Assembly: GCF_003994475.1 (NCBI RefSeq)
Contig: NZ_RZNY01000007.1
Coordinates: 124,001-188,000 of the forward strand
Direction: 5' to 3'
Source: Paenibacillus anaericanus
Lineage (GTDB): Bacteria; Bacillota; Bacilli; Paenibacillales; Paenibacillaceae
DNA length: 64,000 bases
Under the pieces are notes generated by a model. That model did not search any database. It was not told the DNA's origin and saw only the letters and a list, made by a program, of their open reading frames with translations. Of the stretch, positions 27,307-36,739 are shown piece by piece. How positions within the stretch are numbered: the stretch's first letter is position 1; each line of letters starts with the position of its first letter. The translations under genes were made by a program, and so were the position numbers.

Positions 27307-28248
27307 ATGCAATGGCTCTCGAGCTATGAAGGAGATCTAGGACAAGCATTCACGAAAGCTGAGCACATATTATCGGGACTGCCTACCACGTTTAGCCAAC
27401 CTGCTCTAGCTTACCTCGATAAGTTTCATGTACTAAAAGCAGATAGTTCTAAAAATTACATATGTTACTTGCTGCCGTTCTGGTTACAAGATAATTCAGG
27501 TGTCAGCATCAATGACTGTCGAAATTTCGCAGTAGCAAATATATTCGGAATGATGTACTACCATCTCATTGATGAATTGATGGACGAACCTGAGGCAAAA
27601 TCTGCTCACCAACTCCCACTTGCCAACTTGATCCACTTCGAATTCACCCAAATTTATAGTAACTATTTTCCGTCAGACTCCCCGTTCTGGAGCTATTATA
27701 AGAAATACGTTACAGAATGGGCGGAAGCTGTGACCCATGAGCAACATCGAGATTACTTTCAGGAGGCTCCTTCAGCAATTGCCCACAAAGCATCCCCTGT
27801 GAAATTATCTATTGTCAGTTCACTGTTGCTGATAGAACATGATAATCAAGAGGAGCTCATCCCTCTCTTTGAAGATGCAGTTGATACGGTATTAATAACT
27901 CTTCAAATGCTGGATGATTGGAAAGATTGGGAGAAAGATTTGCAGGAGGGAAGTTACAATTGTCTGATCTCCATGGTTCAGTCTAATCTACAAATTCATA
28001 AGGCTCGCAGACCTACGCATGAGGAAATTACACAAGCACTATATGCCTCAGTTCTTCTATCTCATTATGCGCAACGAGCGGAAACTCATCATGAATCCCT
28101 TAGGATTATAGAGCCCTATGCTCCGCGTCTTTACGAATTCCATGCCTATCTGTGCCAAAATATTCATGAGGGTGCTAATCACATAGAGAAAGAGAGAAAT
28201 TTGTTGCAACAAGGAGGGTTAGCGTATTGGTTATCTAAAAACTCCTAA
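27307..28248 (+). CDS. Class I isoprenoid synthase-fold protein, ComQ-like (putative peptide prenyltransferase)
   Basis: 313 residues, all-helical. Two Asp-rich motifs sit where class I prenyl synthases bind Mg-diphosphate: HLIDELMDEPE (Asp89, Glu90, Asp93, Glu94) and LDDWKDWEKDL (Asp203, Asp204, Asp207, Asp211). HKASPVKL (160-167) may be the diphosphate-binding region. General layout resembles ComQ, which prenylates the ComX pheromone, and proteins labelled class 1 isoprenoid biosynthesis enzymes. It could also be a terpene cyclase. A long upstream open extension is rejected; the ATG has AGGAG at the right distance. The next gene encodes an NHLP-leader peptide 77 bp downstream, and both probably share the sigma-E-like promoter. 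Confidence 0.7.
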   Translation: MQWLSSYEGDLGQAFTKAEHILSGLPTTFSQPALAYLDKFHVLKADSSKNYICYLLPFWLQDNSGVSINDCRNFAVANIFGMMYYHLIDELMDEPEAKSAHQLPLANLIHFEFTQIYSNYFPSDSPFWSYYKKYVTEWAEAVTHEQHRDYFQEAPSAIAHKASPVKLSIVSSLLLIEHDNQEELIPLFEDAVDTVLITLQMLDDWKDWEKDLQEGSYNCLISMVQSNLQIHKARRPTHEEITQALYASVLLSHYAQRAETHHESLRIIEPYAPRLYEFHAYLCQNIHEGANHIEKERNLLQQGGLAYWLSKNS

Positions 28249-28325
28249 ATTTTCTAGATTTATGTCATTTTTCGTGGTATATTGAAGAGGTAAATACAAC
28301 CATTTTAATAAGAAAGGGTGATTTT

Positions 28326-28571
28326 ATGACATCAGGAGCTTCCCTTCAAACGCAAGTTATTCAGAAAGCTTGGCAAGATCCCAGCTTCAAAGCAAAACTG
28401 TTATCCGATCCAAAGGCAGCAATCCAGGAGGCACTGGGCGTACTTCTCCCGGACCATATCGAAATTAAAGCGGTAGAAGAGAATCCAAACGAATTCTATC
28501 TTGTCCTTCCACCGAATCCATCGGGCGTCATTGCAGCCGATGTGCAACCAAAAGCAGTATGGGGTATGTAA
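28326..28571 (+). CDS. NHLP-type RiPP precursor peptide with C-terminal Trp-Gly-Met
   Basis: 81 residues. Residues 8-63 match the nitrile-hydratase-like leader peptide (NHLP) pattern: AWQDPSFKAKLLSDPKAA, then ALGVLLPDHIEIKAVEENPN, then FYLVLPP. An 18-residue tail follows, ending PKAVWGM. There is no Gly-Gly leader cleavage site. Trp79 is third from the end, as in the prenylated Trp of ComX from B. subtilis 168 (ends WGD). With the upstream isoprenoid synthase-like gene this suggests Trp prenylation or another isoprenoid modification; that is inference. Start ATG after AGAAAGGGTG. It converges on a histidine kinase gene. Confidence 0.75.
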   Translation: MTSGASLQTQVIQKAWQDPSFKAKLLSDPKAAIQEALGVLLPDHIEIKAVEENPNEFYLVLPPNPSGVIAADVQPKAVWGM

Positions 28572-28625
28572 CTACCAAGTAATTTGCTTAGGGATAGCTA
28601 TAGAAGTCTTATCTCGGAAATTCCT

Positions 28626-30521
28626 TCAGGATTTTTTTACTGCTGGGAACCGGATGCTGACTTCTGTACCTATCCCTTTTTCACTTCTAAATGTAATTTT
28701 CCCATTCATAACCTCGATAATTCGAAAAGTTACCATAAGACCTAGCCCAGTCCCTTTTGTTTTATTGGAAAAGTAGGGCTCTCCCAGACGTGCTAGTACC
28801 TCCTCATCCATTCCTTCACCGTTATCCTTAATATGAATACAAACTTGCTCCTTCTCTTCGTATGCCCAAAGATGAATATCTCCTTCATCACTAAGTGCTT
28901 CAATACTATTCTTGATGATGTTAACAAAAGCTTGCTTAAATTTAGAAGAGTTTCCAACAATATAAAGTTCATTTGGGATATCGGCTGTTATCTTACCACC
29001 CTGCAAGTTAGCCATTGGCACGAGAATACCCTCGATATGGATAAATTCCTCCAATATATCCAAGGTTGTTACATTCCCAACTTCTGGTTTGGCAAAGGTG
29101 AGGAAGTCCGTGATAATACCAGAAGCTCGGTCCAACTCTTCTAAGGCCATATTCAAATAAACTTTATCCGATCTTTCTTGCTTCTCCGCAATAAGCTGTA
29201 TGAATCCACGGGTTACCTGTAGCGGATTTCTCACCTCATGTGCAACGGAAGCCGCTAATTCACTAATGATTTCCATCTTCTCCGAACGTTGAAGCTCATT
29301 ATTAAATACTTCCAATTGTTTTGAATACTCCACAACACGTTCGTGATTTTCAGAAAATTTTCTACCTAAAATGATGATTAAAGACGTAAGAAAACTTACA
29401 ACTCCCCATTTCCATAAGAACAAATCGTAATAGGCAGCTTGTGTATAGAACCATACAAGTTCTCCAACACCAAGGAATGCAAAAATCATAAACCCAATAG
29501 AAAAAATGATGGCATCCTTATTTCCCTTAATCCCGTAAATGATTGAGGTAGTCACAAGTAGAACAAATTGAATAATCATGAGATAACCGAGTACTTTTGC
29601 AGAGGCCATACTATAAAGATCAAACAATTTATTAGAAGACAATTCATTTATGAGCAATAAGGAAACACAAAAAATAGAGTATGCAACCTGAAACTTGCGA
29701 CATCTCTGAATTAAGGAATAATAACCTGCCCCAAAAGTTTTTTCGAAAAACAAGGTAAAAGCCGGAAGTAGAATAAACAACGACAAATCGAATAACGTAA
29801 CGATTAATTTCCCGTAATCTTCAAAAAGCCAATATGAGAATGAAGAATAGGTTAAGACAATAACACCGCTTGACAAAATAACAGTAAATAAAGATAACCA
29901 TATCGCTATATTTTCGTATTTTAAAAATAAGGAACAAACGATCATAATTAAAGCAATAAATGCAAGTGCGCTACCTAAGATAAAATCGGATATATTCCCT
30001 CTAACAAACCCTTTATTTAATTCCTGGTACTCTCCTATCCTAATCTTATCAGGAATTCCGATTCTTCTCTCAGAGGCTATACCAATATATATTGTTTTAT
30101 TGGAGTCCTTTGGACTTAAAGGAATAAGAATACTATTTATTTCGTAATTGTATTTTCGATTAGATTCATAAACATTAGTCCCCTCTAGGTTAACAATAAT
30201 GCGTTTACCATAAATCTTATCAAATAAAATAGCTGAAGAATTATCCTTTAGCAGAGGTAGTTGGAACTTTATCCATTGTGAATTTGATTTTGATGTTCTT
30301 TCAGAAATCGTTGAACTCGTCCCCCCATCAATCCAACCATCAGAGCTAATTAACTGCTCTTTGTTAGATTGAAAATCCAGCTGATTCGTCCAAGTATATT
30401 TCCAGTGATCAATGGTTATGTCATCTGAGTTCTCATTGTGATAACCCTCAAAAAAAACCGCAGAGAATACAATTATGAACAATGCAACGAGGATAACCAT
30501 GCCTTTATAAATGACTTTCAT
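28626..30521 (-). CDS. Membrane sensor histidine kinase (7TMR-DISM type)
   Basis: 631 residues. An N-terminal helix (about 7-27), an extracytoplasmic beta-rich domain (about 30-175), seven helices (about 180-390), then HisKA with phospho-acceptor His428 in AHEVRNPLQ and a HATPase domain with the N box (NIIKNSIEAL), DNGEGMD and GTGLGL. The kinase core resembles sporulation kinases of the KinA/KinB type. No response regulator adjoins, as usual for phosphorelay kinases. It points toward the peptide gene with 54 bp between stops. It could sense a ligand such as the neighbouring peptide, but nothing proves that. Confidence 0.88.
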   Translation of the reverse strand: MKVIYKGMVILVALFIIVFSAVFFEGYHNENSDDITIDHWKYTWTNQLDFQSNKEQLISSDGWIDGGTSSTISERTSKSNSQWIKFQLPLLKDNSSAILFDKIYGKRIIVNLEGTNVYESNRKYNYEINSILIPLSPKDSNKTIYIGIASERRIGIPDKIRIGEYQELNKGFVRGNISDFILGSALAFIALIMIVCSLFLKYENIAIWLSLFTVILSSGVIVLTYSSFSYWLFEDYGKLIVTLFDLSLFILLPAFTLFFEKTFGAGYYSLIQRCRKFQVAYSIFCVSLLLINELSSNKLFDLYSMASAKVLGYLMIIQFVLLVTTSIIYGIKGNKDAIIFSIGFMIFAFLGVGELVWFYTQAAYYDLFLWKWGVVSFLTSLIIILGRKFSENHERVVEYSKQLEVFNNELQRSEKMEIISELAASVAHEVRNPLQVTRGFIQLIAEKQERSDKVYLNMALEELDRASGIITDFLTFAKPEVGNVTTLDILEEFIHIEGILVPMANLQGGKITADIPNELYIVGNSSKFKQAFVNIIKNSIEALSDEGDIHLWAYEEKEQVCIHIKDNGEGMDEEVLARLGEPYFSNKTKGTGLGLMVTFRIIEVMNGKITFRSEKGIGTEVSIRFPAVKKS

Positions 30522-30889
30522 TACAGCACCCCTGCTAATAAAATAACAAAATGACAGCTACTCCATCACGACAATACAATTATATAATAACATTTCAATA
30601 ATTTGGCAATTATATTATTCTATCATAATATGTAACATCGTTATTTTACCGTTATTAACTCACTAACGCTATCCATAGTTTTACAGTCTTAGTCCTTTAT
30701 ACATATATGCAACTTAATTCACAATAAAAAGTCATGATTATAGGATCATATCTTTTAAATCAACCCTATGTATTTACAATTTTTGTACCTTATCAAGTGC
30801 GTCGATTGAACTGCGGCTTTTGGGGTAAACTCCAAATAGGAACATTTGAAGTATATGCCTAATTCCGACACAGGAGGACAGAAACCATA
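30522..30889. other. 368-bp AT-rich intergenic region
   Basis: Divergent region between the kinase and a small acidic protein gene. It holds AT-rich sequence and a small hairpin (TTTGGgGT...ACtCCAAA, 30819-30836). I see no gene and no convincing promoter consensus beyond AT richness. Confidence 0.4.
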
Positions 30890-31204
30890 ATGGATGAGTT
30901 CAAGACAGCTGCTGACTATGAATATGAGCGATACGAAATATTGAAGGGATATCGTCCTGAGAATGACATTCCAGACGCCGATCTGTTACCACATGACACC
31001 CGAATTACTCAAGGTATTAGCGAGGAGAGCGGACCCACCCATATCGCTTCTAGTGATAATAATCAATGGGAAGAACTTCAAGATGTACCTGATGCAGATG
31101 AGATTGAGATGAATACCCCAATTGACCCAGCAGCTCCCGATACAGAAGCTTTACATGGCACAGATTTGCTGAACGGTTATAGTGGTGACGATACGAATAG
31201 TTAA
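30890..31204 (+). CDS. Small acidic protein of unknown function (104 aa)
   Basis: 104 residues with many Asp and Glu, low complexity, no membrane segment or signal. The start has AGGAGGACAG upstream and a strong terminator follows, so the gene looks real. Phrases such as DEFKTAADYEYERYEILKGYRPENDIPDADLL do not suggest a named family to me. Possibly a stress or spore-related protein, but that is speculation. Confidence 0.65.
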   Translation: MDEFKTAADYEYERYEILKGYRPENDIPDADLLPHDTRITQGISEESGPTHIASSDNNQWEELQDVPDADEIEMNTPIDPAAPDTEALHGTDLLNGYSGDDTNS

Positions 31205-31224
31205 AGCATCATGTATAAACATAA

Positions 31225-31265
31225 AGAGAACCCTGGCAAAGTTAACAAATCTGCCAGGGTTCTCT
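31225..31265. terminator. Bidirectional terminator between the acidic protein and MCP genes
   Basis: Perfect 14-bp arms AGAGAACCCTGGCA and TGCCAGGGTTCTCT with a 13-base loop. Confidence 0.8.
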
Positions 31266-31286
31266 AGTGTTAGAATAAGATTTTAT

Positions 31287-33269
31287 TTAGTCTTTATATA
31301 TTTTGAAGCGTCCCACCAATTGTTGTAATTGCTCTGCCAGACTACTAAGGTCCGTTGATGAGGAAGCGATTTCTTCTACAGACGCTAGTTGTTCCTCAGC
31401 CGCCGCAGATATGGTCTCCGTTGAACTTGCCGCCTCTTGCGAGAGACTACGAATGTGATGGATTGCCTGGGTTACAGTACTAGCTTCATTTGTCACATCA
31501 TGCATTGCATCCGACGCCGATTGTATCACCTTGGCAGCACCGACCACGGATTCAGATATAAGTTTAAAGGAGCTTCCTGAAGTATCCACTGCTTCTATGC
31601 CCTGCGTAACTTTGTCTTTTACATCTTCCATCGTGTCTACAGCCTGCTTCATCTCTGTCTGAATATGTCCGATCAATTCCTTGATCTGATTTGCCGACTG
31701 AGCTGATCCTTCAGCAAGCTTACGGACTTCAGAGGCAACAACAGCAAATCCTCTACCCTGTTCCCCAGCTCTCGCTGCTTCAATTGAGGCGTTTAATGCC
31801 AACAAATTGGTCTGTTGCGAAATACCTGCCATGACACTAACAATTCCATCAATATGTTCGGCACGCCGATTCAACGACAGGATTACAGATGCAAGTTCTT
31901 CAACTGTCTGGTTAACACTTCGAATTTTCTCCTCTGTACTTGCAACCGCTGCAATACCATGATCAGCAGCATCTGTCGTCTGTGACATCGTCTTTGTTAC
32001 CTCAAACATATGACCGGAGATATTCTCGACCTTGCGGGTCATAGAATCAATGGTCTTCATGCCTCCCTCAACGCTTTGCAGTTGTTGCTCGCTCCCCGTT
32101 GCTACTTCCTGTATAGCTACAGTTACATGCTCTATCGCCTTCGTCGTTTGTTCCGCCCCCGCCGAGAGCTCCTCCGCTGAAGAAGATACATTATCCGTCA
32201 TCTCTCGGACACTTCCAACCATATTACGTAAATTATCGACCATGAGTTGAAAGTTATTCGCTAAATCACCAATCTCGTCTTGTCGGAAGTTATCTAACCG
32301 TTTGGTTAAGTCTCCCTCACTTAAAACGGCTGTTGCATCTTTCAATCTTCGAAGTGGTACGGTTACAGACCGGACATTAAAGAAGATCAATATCCCTGCT
32401 GCCAATATGGAGATAACGACGACAATAATCGCCGTATTTCTGATACCAACGGTCTTGCTTAGCACTTCATCTTGATTTAAACTACCGCCAATTCTCCAAT
32501 TAGTTACCTCATTCTTCATGAATGCCATCTTATAATTGTTACCTTGATAAGTATAATTGAGTTCTCCAAGATCACTCGCGAACATCTCTTGGACGAAATT
32601 GTCTGTAGATTCCTCACCTATGTTACCACTAGGATTAACCAAGAATTTTTTACTATCATCTAAGATTGTAATATATCCATCTTGTCCAACCTTCATGTTT
32701 GTCATTTTCGTCAGAGCTGCTAGATCCAAGTTAAGTGAAATGACCCCATTGCCATCCGGAAGAACTTGTGAGATGGAGACAGCCATATTTCCATCGACCG
32801 AAAGAAACGACGGAGAAACAATCGGGGTTGTCCCTTGCTTAAAGGCCAGCGTATACCAATCTCTCTTTCGTGGATCATAATCAGAAGCCAGAGCATCATC
32901 TAGAGAACGCACGATTTTCCCATTGCTGGTTCCGATATACATATCAAGAACATCACTATGAACAGCCTTATATTCCTTAAACTTATCCTTTATCTCTCGC
33001 CCGTTTTCAGCTACCTCTTTATCGACAGCTTCTGAAGTAAATAACTTTGCATAATAAGAAATATCTAATAATTTATTCTCGATAGCTTGTGTAATGATCG
33101 CATCGGCAGAATCTACACTTTCCAGTGCACTAGCCATCAATTCATCCTCAACGCGGTTACTTGCCACCGAATAGGTAATTGAAGCGATAATGATACTAGG
33201 AACCAACAGTACGATCAAATATGAAGCGATCATCCGGGTTCTAATTGAGCTTATTGTTTTTTTTCTCAT
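31287..33269 (-). CDS. Methyl-accepting chemotaxis protein with dCache sensor (660 aa)
   Basis: Membrane helices at about 12-32 and 280-302 flank a roughly 240-residue double-Cache domain ([12 protein letters not shown] and [17 protein letters not shown] are typical). HAMP follows, then the MA domain with tip [27 protein letters not shown]. It would sense small molecules such as amino acids outside the cell. The predicted start overlaps no other gene; upstream is AT-rich. Confidence 0.93.
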   Translation of the reverse strand: MRKKTISSIRTRMIASYLIVLLVPSIIIASITYSVASNRVEDELMASALESVDSADAIITQAIENKLLDISYYAKLFTSEAVDKEVAENGREIKDKFKEYKAVHSDVLDMYIGTSNGKIVRSLDDALASDYDPRKRDWYTLAFKQGTTPIVSPSFLSVDGNMAVSISQVLPDGNGVISLNLDLAALTKMTNMKVGQDGYITILDDSKKFLVNPSGNIGEESTDNFVQEMFASDLGELNYTYQGNNYKMAFMKNEVTNWRIGGSLNQDEVLSKTVGIRNTAIIVVVISILAAGILIFFNVRSVTVPLRRLKDATAVLSEGDLTKRLDNFRQDEIGDLANNFQLMVDNLRNMVGSVREMTDNVSSSAEELSAGAEQTTKAIEHVTVAIQEVATGSEQQLQSVEGGMKTIDSMTRKVENISGHMFEVTKTMSQTTDAADHGIAAVASTEEKIRSVNQTVEELASVILSLNRRAEHIDGIVSVMAGISQQTNLLALNASIEAARAGEQGRGFAVVASEVRKLAEGSAQSANQIKELIGHIQTEMKQAVDTMEDVKDKVTQGIEAVDTSGSSFKLISESVVGAAKVIQSASDAMHDVTNEASTVTQAIHHIRSLSQEAASSTETISAAAEEQLASVEEIASSSTDLSSLAEQLQQLVGRFKIYKD

Positions 33270-33415
33270 ACGTTCACTCCTCGAATCTACAGTATATCAG
33301 CAAAAATATATACTTTATATATCGGTTATGGAATTTGATCCTTATAGTAACATTTCATGTAATTTACATAAATCGAGTCCTACAAACACTCTATTGTTCC
33401 ATAAAAAATAAAAAA

Positions 33416-33437
33416 AGCTGAGGATTTCTCCTCAACT
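33416..33437 (-). terminator. Terminator of the diguanylate cyclase gene
   Basis: AGcTGAGGA/TCCTCAaCT stem followed leftward by a TTTTTTTATTTTT tract. Confidence 0.8.
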
Positions 33438-33454
33438 TGTTCTTTGAAAGGACT

Positions 33455-34528
33455 TTATGCACAAATACAAACACGATTCCTTCCAGACTCCTTGGCTTGA
33501 TACAATGCTTGATCTGCCTTCTCAAGTAGCTGTTCTAGCATAACGTCAGGATAAGTTGCACAACCCACTGAAATCGTAATATGCAAATCTGTTCCGTCTG
33601 GTAGTCGGAATACGTGATCCTCCACATTACGGCGTAATCTCTCAGCGATCATCGTGATTTGTTCGTGATTACATCGATCTACAACAACAACGAACTCTTC
33701 TCCACCTTTACGTGCGATATGATCATTCGGCCGGAAAGAATCCCTAAGCACTTCCGCTAAATCAGCCAGTACTACATCACCAGCTGGATGTCCATATGTA
33801 TCGTTCACACATTTGAAATGGTCAATATCCACCATCAGGAGCGTAAATGGTGTATTCGAATGGAGGGTTACTATCGACTTCTGTTCCATAAATGCTTCAA
33901 ATGCTCTTGAATTGAACAGTCCCGTCAGAAAGTCTCGGTTTGCTGCTTCACTCATCAATCTCAACATATCATCAGATCGCTTCAAATATTGCAGCATATA
34001 ATATGTGAACACACCACCCAAAATGTATACGACACTAAATAACGCTATCGAAAACCACTTATCCTCTTGTATGGTGATCGCAAATATTGTACTTGCAGTC
34101 ATCATGGTTAGTACCAATGACCAGCCCCATCTCTTGAAAGACAGCTTCCTTCCGCGTATCAATATCATGGCAATCCCTAAAGTCACAAATGCATTGATTG
34201 CAGCAAGTTCGGAAGACATATTGATTCCGCTAAGAAAAAACAGCCGATAAATGGAGATGATAATCGCGGTTGCCACCCCAGCAGTACCACCTCCAAGGTA
34301 AACGGAAATCAAAATAGGTAACTGACGGAAGTCAGCAAATACCGTATTGCTAATGGGAAAGGAAAAGTACATCAGAACTACGCCAAATAAACCTAACACA
34401 ATACCAGGAATAATGTGGTTAGATTTTCTTTTCATACGATTCTCAGTCAGATATTTGCTTCTTACCATATTTCCAAAGAATAGAAATGTCGTAAGAATAG
34501 TGAAATTATTAACTAAACCCTCAAACAT
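33455..34528 (-). CDS. Diguanylate cyclase with 5TM-Lyt-type membrane sensor
   Basis: 357 residues. Six membrane helices in the first 190 residues form a 5TMR-LYT/LytS-like sensor. The GGDEF domain follows (about 200-357) with an intact active site RKGGEEFVVV and substrate-binding DIDHFKCVNDTYGHPAGD. It should make cyclic di-GMP from GTP. No inhibitory RxxD five residues before GGEEF is obvious. Start after GAGAGG. Confidence 0.92.
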   Translation of the reverse strand: MFEGLVNNFTILTTFLFFGNMVRSKYLTENRMKRKSNHIIPGIVLGLFGVVLMYFSFPISNTVFADFRQLPILISVYLGGGTAGVATAIIISIYRLFFLSGINMSSELAAINAFVTLGIAMILIRGRKLSFKRWGWSLVLTMMTASTIFAITIQEDKWFSIALFSVVYILGGVFTYYMLQYLKRSDDMLRLMSEAANRDFLTGLFNSRAFEAFMEQKSIVTLHSNTPFTLLMVDIDHFKCVNDTYGHPAGDVVLADLAEVLRDSFRPNDHIARKGGEEFVVVVDRCNHEQITMIAERLRRNVEDHVFRLPDGTDLHITISVGCATYPDVMLEQLLEKADQALYQAKESGRNRVCICA

Positions 34529-34746
34529 TATGATATACCTCTCAGCTAGTTATTTCAGGTCGATTTATAAATCTAACCTGCAAATCAGGGGGATATAGAT
34601 AGAATTAACTATGTACAAGCATATCACACAATTAATGCATCTCCCATGATTCTACATAAAATGTTCTGCCTTACATTTGAGTCGCGCAGGGCTACTCCAC
34701 TGAATATACATATTGTAGCTATAACATCATCCAGGAGGAGATTACA

Positions 34747-35085
34747 ATTCCAAACTATAGGATTATTGTTGATTTATCAGATCGACAGTTGTACTTACTT
34801 GACGATAATATAGTCGTCAGGGCATTCCCGGTCGGAATTGGTAAAATGTTAACTCAGACACCCGCTGGAGACTATGCAATCATTAATAAGCAACCTAATC
34901 CTGGTGGCCCATTCGGCGCATTTTGGATGGGTCTTTCCAAACCTCATTATGGTATCCATGGTACCAATGATCCTTCCTCGATAGGTAAAGAAGTATCCCA
35001 CGGCTGCATCCGAATGCACAATGAAGATGTGCTAACACTCGCAGCGCTTGTTCCCATCGGAACTAGGGTAACAATCCGTCCTTGA
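34747..35085 (+). CDS. L,D-transpeptidase (YkuD domain), apparent ATT start
   Basis: 112 residues if begun at ATT 34747: [19 protein letters not shown] then the YkuD core, with HYGIHGTN and the catalytic SHGCIRMHN. It cross-links or anchors peptidoglycan using a Cys nucleophile. No ATG, GTG or TTG fits upstream; the first TTG (34789) would remove the conserved first beta-strand. A perfect AGGAGGAG sits 6 bases before the ATT. No signal peptide, so it may be exported otherwise or act in the spore, which is unclear. Confidence 0.75.
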   Translation: MPNYRIIVDLSDRQLYLLDDNIVVRAFPVGIGKMLTQTPAGDYAIINKQPNPGGPFGAFWMGLSKPHYGIHGTNDPSSIGKEVSHGCIRMHNEDVLTLAALVPIGTRVTIRP

Positions 35086-35150
35086 TGGATTCTCCTTTCT
35101 ATAGTCCTCATGATATAATGACAGAAGAATATGGAAAAGGGTGAACAACG

Positions 35151-35909
35151 ATGGACAACGGTGCCCTAGGCACAGGACAAGAACCCGTCAGGTTATGTCT
35201 CCTGGCGGGTAAAATCATGCTACAAAGTGGAGCGGAAACTTACCGAGTTGAAGATACGATGTCCCGGATGGCAACTGCCATGGGCCTTGTCTCTTCACAT
35301 AGTTCTGTGACACCTACCGTGATTATGTTTCAAGCTGGGGATACGGGTTCAGCTCAGCTGATTCGGATTGCTGAACGAACGATCGATTTGCAGAAAGTGG
35401 CTGCAGTTAACGATATCTCCCGCAAACTAAGTAGTGGAACCATTACAACCCAGGCGGCTCATGGACTACTTGTAGAGATCGACTTGTCCAAGCACGCTTA
35501 CCCCGTCTTCTTGCAGATTGCGGCTGCCGCAATCTCAACTGGCTGCTTCACATTAATGTTCAAAGGAGAATTATCTGACTTTATTCCCGGAGTACTATGT
35601 GGTGGTCTTGCTTTCTCGGCGTTCATTCTTCTCCACCGCCTCGTGAAGGTTAAATTTTTCGCTGAGTTTACAGCGTCATTATTAGTGGGTTTATTAGCCA
35701 TGTTACTAGTGACTCTCGGAATTGGAGTCTCGTTGGACAAGATAATCATTGGCTCCGTTATGCCACTTGTTCCTGGGCTCGTCATTACGAACGCAGTTAG
35801 AGATCTTATGGCCGGACATCTAGTATCCGGATTGTCCCGTGGAGCCGAAGCTTTTCTCACCGCTTTCGCTATCGGAGCAGGTATTGCGGTGATGTTCACA
35901 TTTTTTTGA
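35151..35909 (+). CDS. ThrE-family threonine/serine exporter, large part (YjjP-like)
   Basis: 252 residues. A conserved cytoplasmic N-terminal domain has CLLAGKIMLQSGAETYRVEDTM, followed by five helices. With the next gene it forms the two-subunit version of ThrE. The substrate may be Thr/Ser or other organic acids; YjjPB in E. coli is a succinate exporter. A GTGAACAACG leader precedes the ATG. Confidence 0.85.
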   Translation: MDNGALGTGQEPVRLCLLAGKIMLQSGAETYRVEDTMSRMATAMGLVSSHSSVTPTVIMFQAGDTGSAQLIRIAERTIDLQKVAAVNDISRKLSSGTITTQAAHGLLVEIDLSKHAYPVFLQIAAAAISTGCFTLMFKGELSDFIPGVLCGGLAFSAFILLHRLVKVKFFAEFTASLLVGLLAMLLVTLGIGVSLDKIIIGSVMPLVPGLVITNAVRDLMAGHLVSGLSRGAEAFLTAFAIGAGIAVMFTFF

Positions 35910-35934
35910 GGTGGAAGGACGGTTCTCGATCAAT

Positions 35935-36378
35935 ATGGCATTAATGATTCAGCTAATTACAAGTTTTATTGCATCTGCCGCTTTTGGCATCTTGTTTAAC
36001 ACGCCCAAGCGGACCTTATTGAAATGTGGATTATCCGGCATGTTGGGTTGGATGACTTACACGCTTGTTGGATTCTACCTAGATCCACTATTCTCCACAG
36101 TCATTGCCACTTTTATCGTCGGTGTCATCAGCCAGTTATTCGCACGTACCTGTAAGAAGCCCGTCATCATTTTCAGCGTTGCAGGCATTATTCCGCTAGT
36201 ACCAGGTGGCCTTGCTTACGACGCCATGCGGAAGTTCGTGGAGAATGAATATAATATAGCTGTCCAACTTGCGGCGGAAGCCTTTCTTATCTCGGGATCG
36301 ATAGCTATCGGTCTTGTATTGTCCGAGGTGCTCAATCAAATGATCACGAAGCTATTAGTTAAACGCCCTCGCGTATAA
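35935..36378 (+). CDS. ThrE-family exporter, small part (YjjB-like)
   Basis: 147 residues from the ATG at 35935 (MALMIQLITSF), four or five helices, with VAGIIPLVPGGLAYDAM near residue 90, conserved in this family. A GTG at 35911, one base after the previous stop, would add eight residues but has no ribosome binding site. The GGAAGG lies 14-15 bases before the ATG. Partner of the preceding gene. Confidence 0.82.
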   Translation: MALMIQLITSFIASAAFGILFNTPKRTLLKCGLSGMLGWMTYTLVGFYLDPLFSTVIATFIVGVISQLFARTCKKPVIIFSVAGIIPLVPGGLAYDAMRKFVENEYNIAVQLAAEAFLISGSIAIGLVLSEVLNQMITKLLVKRPRV

Positions 36379-36430
36379 CACTTCGATTATTTTACATACC
36401 TACCTAACTGTCTATTTCGTCCAAAGAAAA

Positions 36431-36463
36431 GGGAGATAACCTGCTCAGCGCAGGCTATCTCCC
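36431..36463. terminator. Bidirectional terminator after thrE genes
   Basis: GGGAGATAaCCTG/CAGGcTATCTCCC stem around a 6-base loop. A short T-run lies on each side. Confidence 0.8.
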
Positions 36464-36471
36464 TTCATTCG

Positions 36472-36669
36472 TTAACGATTATGATTTTCAAGTGTAGACC
36501 CTGACTTCGCCTTCAACTCAAATTCCGTCTGAAAAAGTTCTCTCACCATTCTTCGAAGAAAATGGCCGTCTTGATTTCCCAATCCATATTGGTTTTCCCT
36601 GGTGATCATCACACCAATCCGTCGTTTCAACATTTCACTCCGACGTACCAACACATCATCATAAGCCAA
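36472..36669 (-). CDS. Small hypothetical protein (65 aa)
   Basis: Basic helical protein reading from a TTG at 36669 with AGAGGAG 9 bases upstream: MAYDDVLVRRSEMLKRR, then QYGLGNQDGHF. No family recognised; it resembles neither Spo0E-type nor CsbA-type short proteins. The ribosome binding site and terminator support it, but a chance frame remains possible. Confidence 0.5.
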   Translation of the reverse strand: MAYDDVLVRRSEMLKRRIGVMITRENQYGLGNQDGHFLRRMVRELFQTEFELKAKSGSTLENHNR

Positions 36670-36739
36670 GCAAGCCAACTCCTCTTTACTTTTTTGTAAT
36701 ACATATATAAGTATAGAGTCTTTACACTCTAAGGGAAAA

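Noticed and set aside
28326-28571. Calling the 81-aa gene a nitrile hydratase fragment
   Set aside because: It has a good start, complete leader-like length and its own tail, and lacks the metal-binding CTLC-type motif, so it fits the NHLP precursor class and not a broken enzyme.
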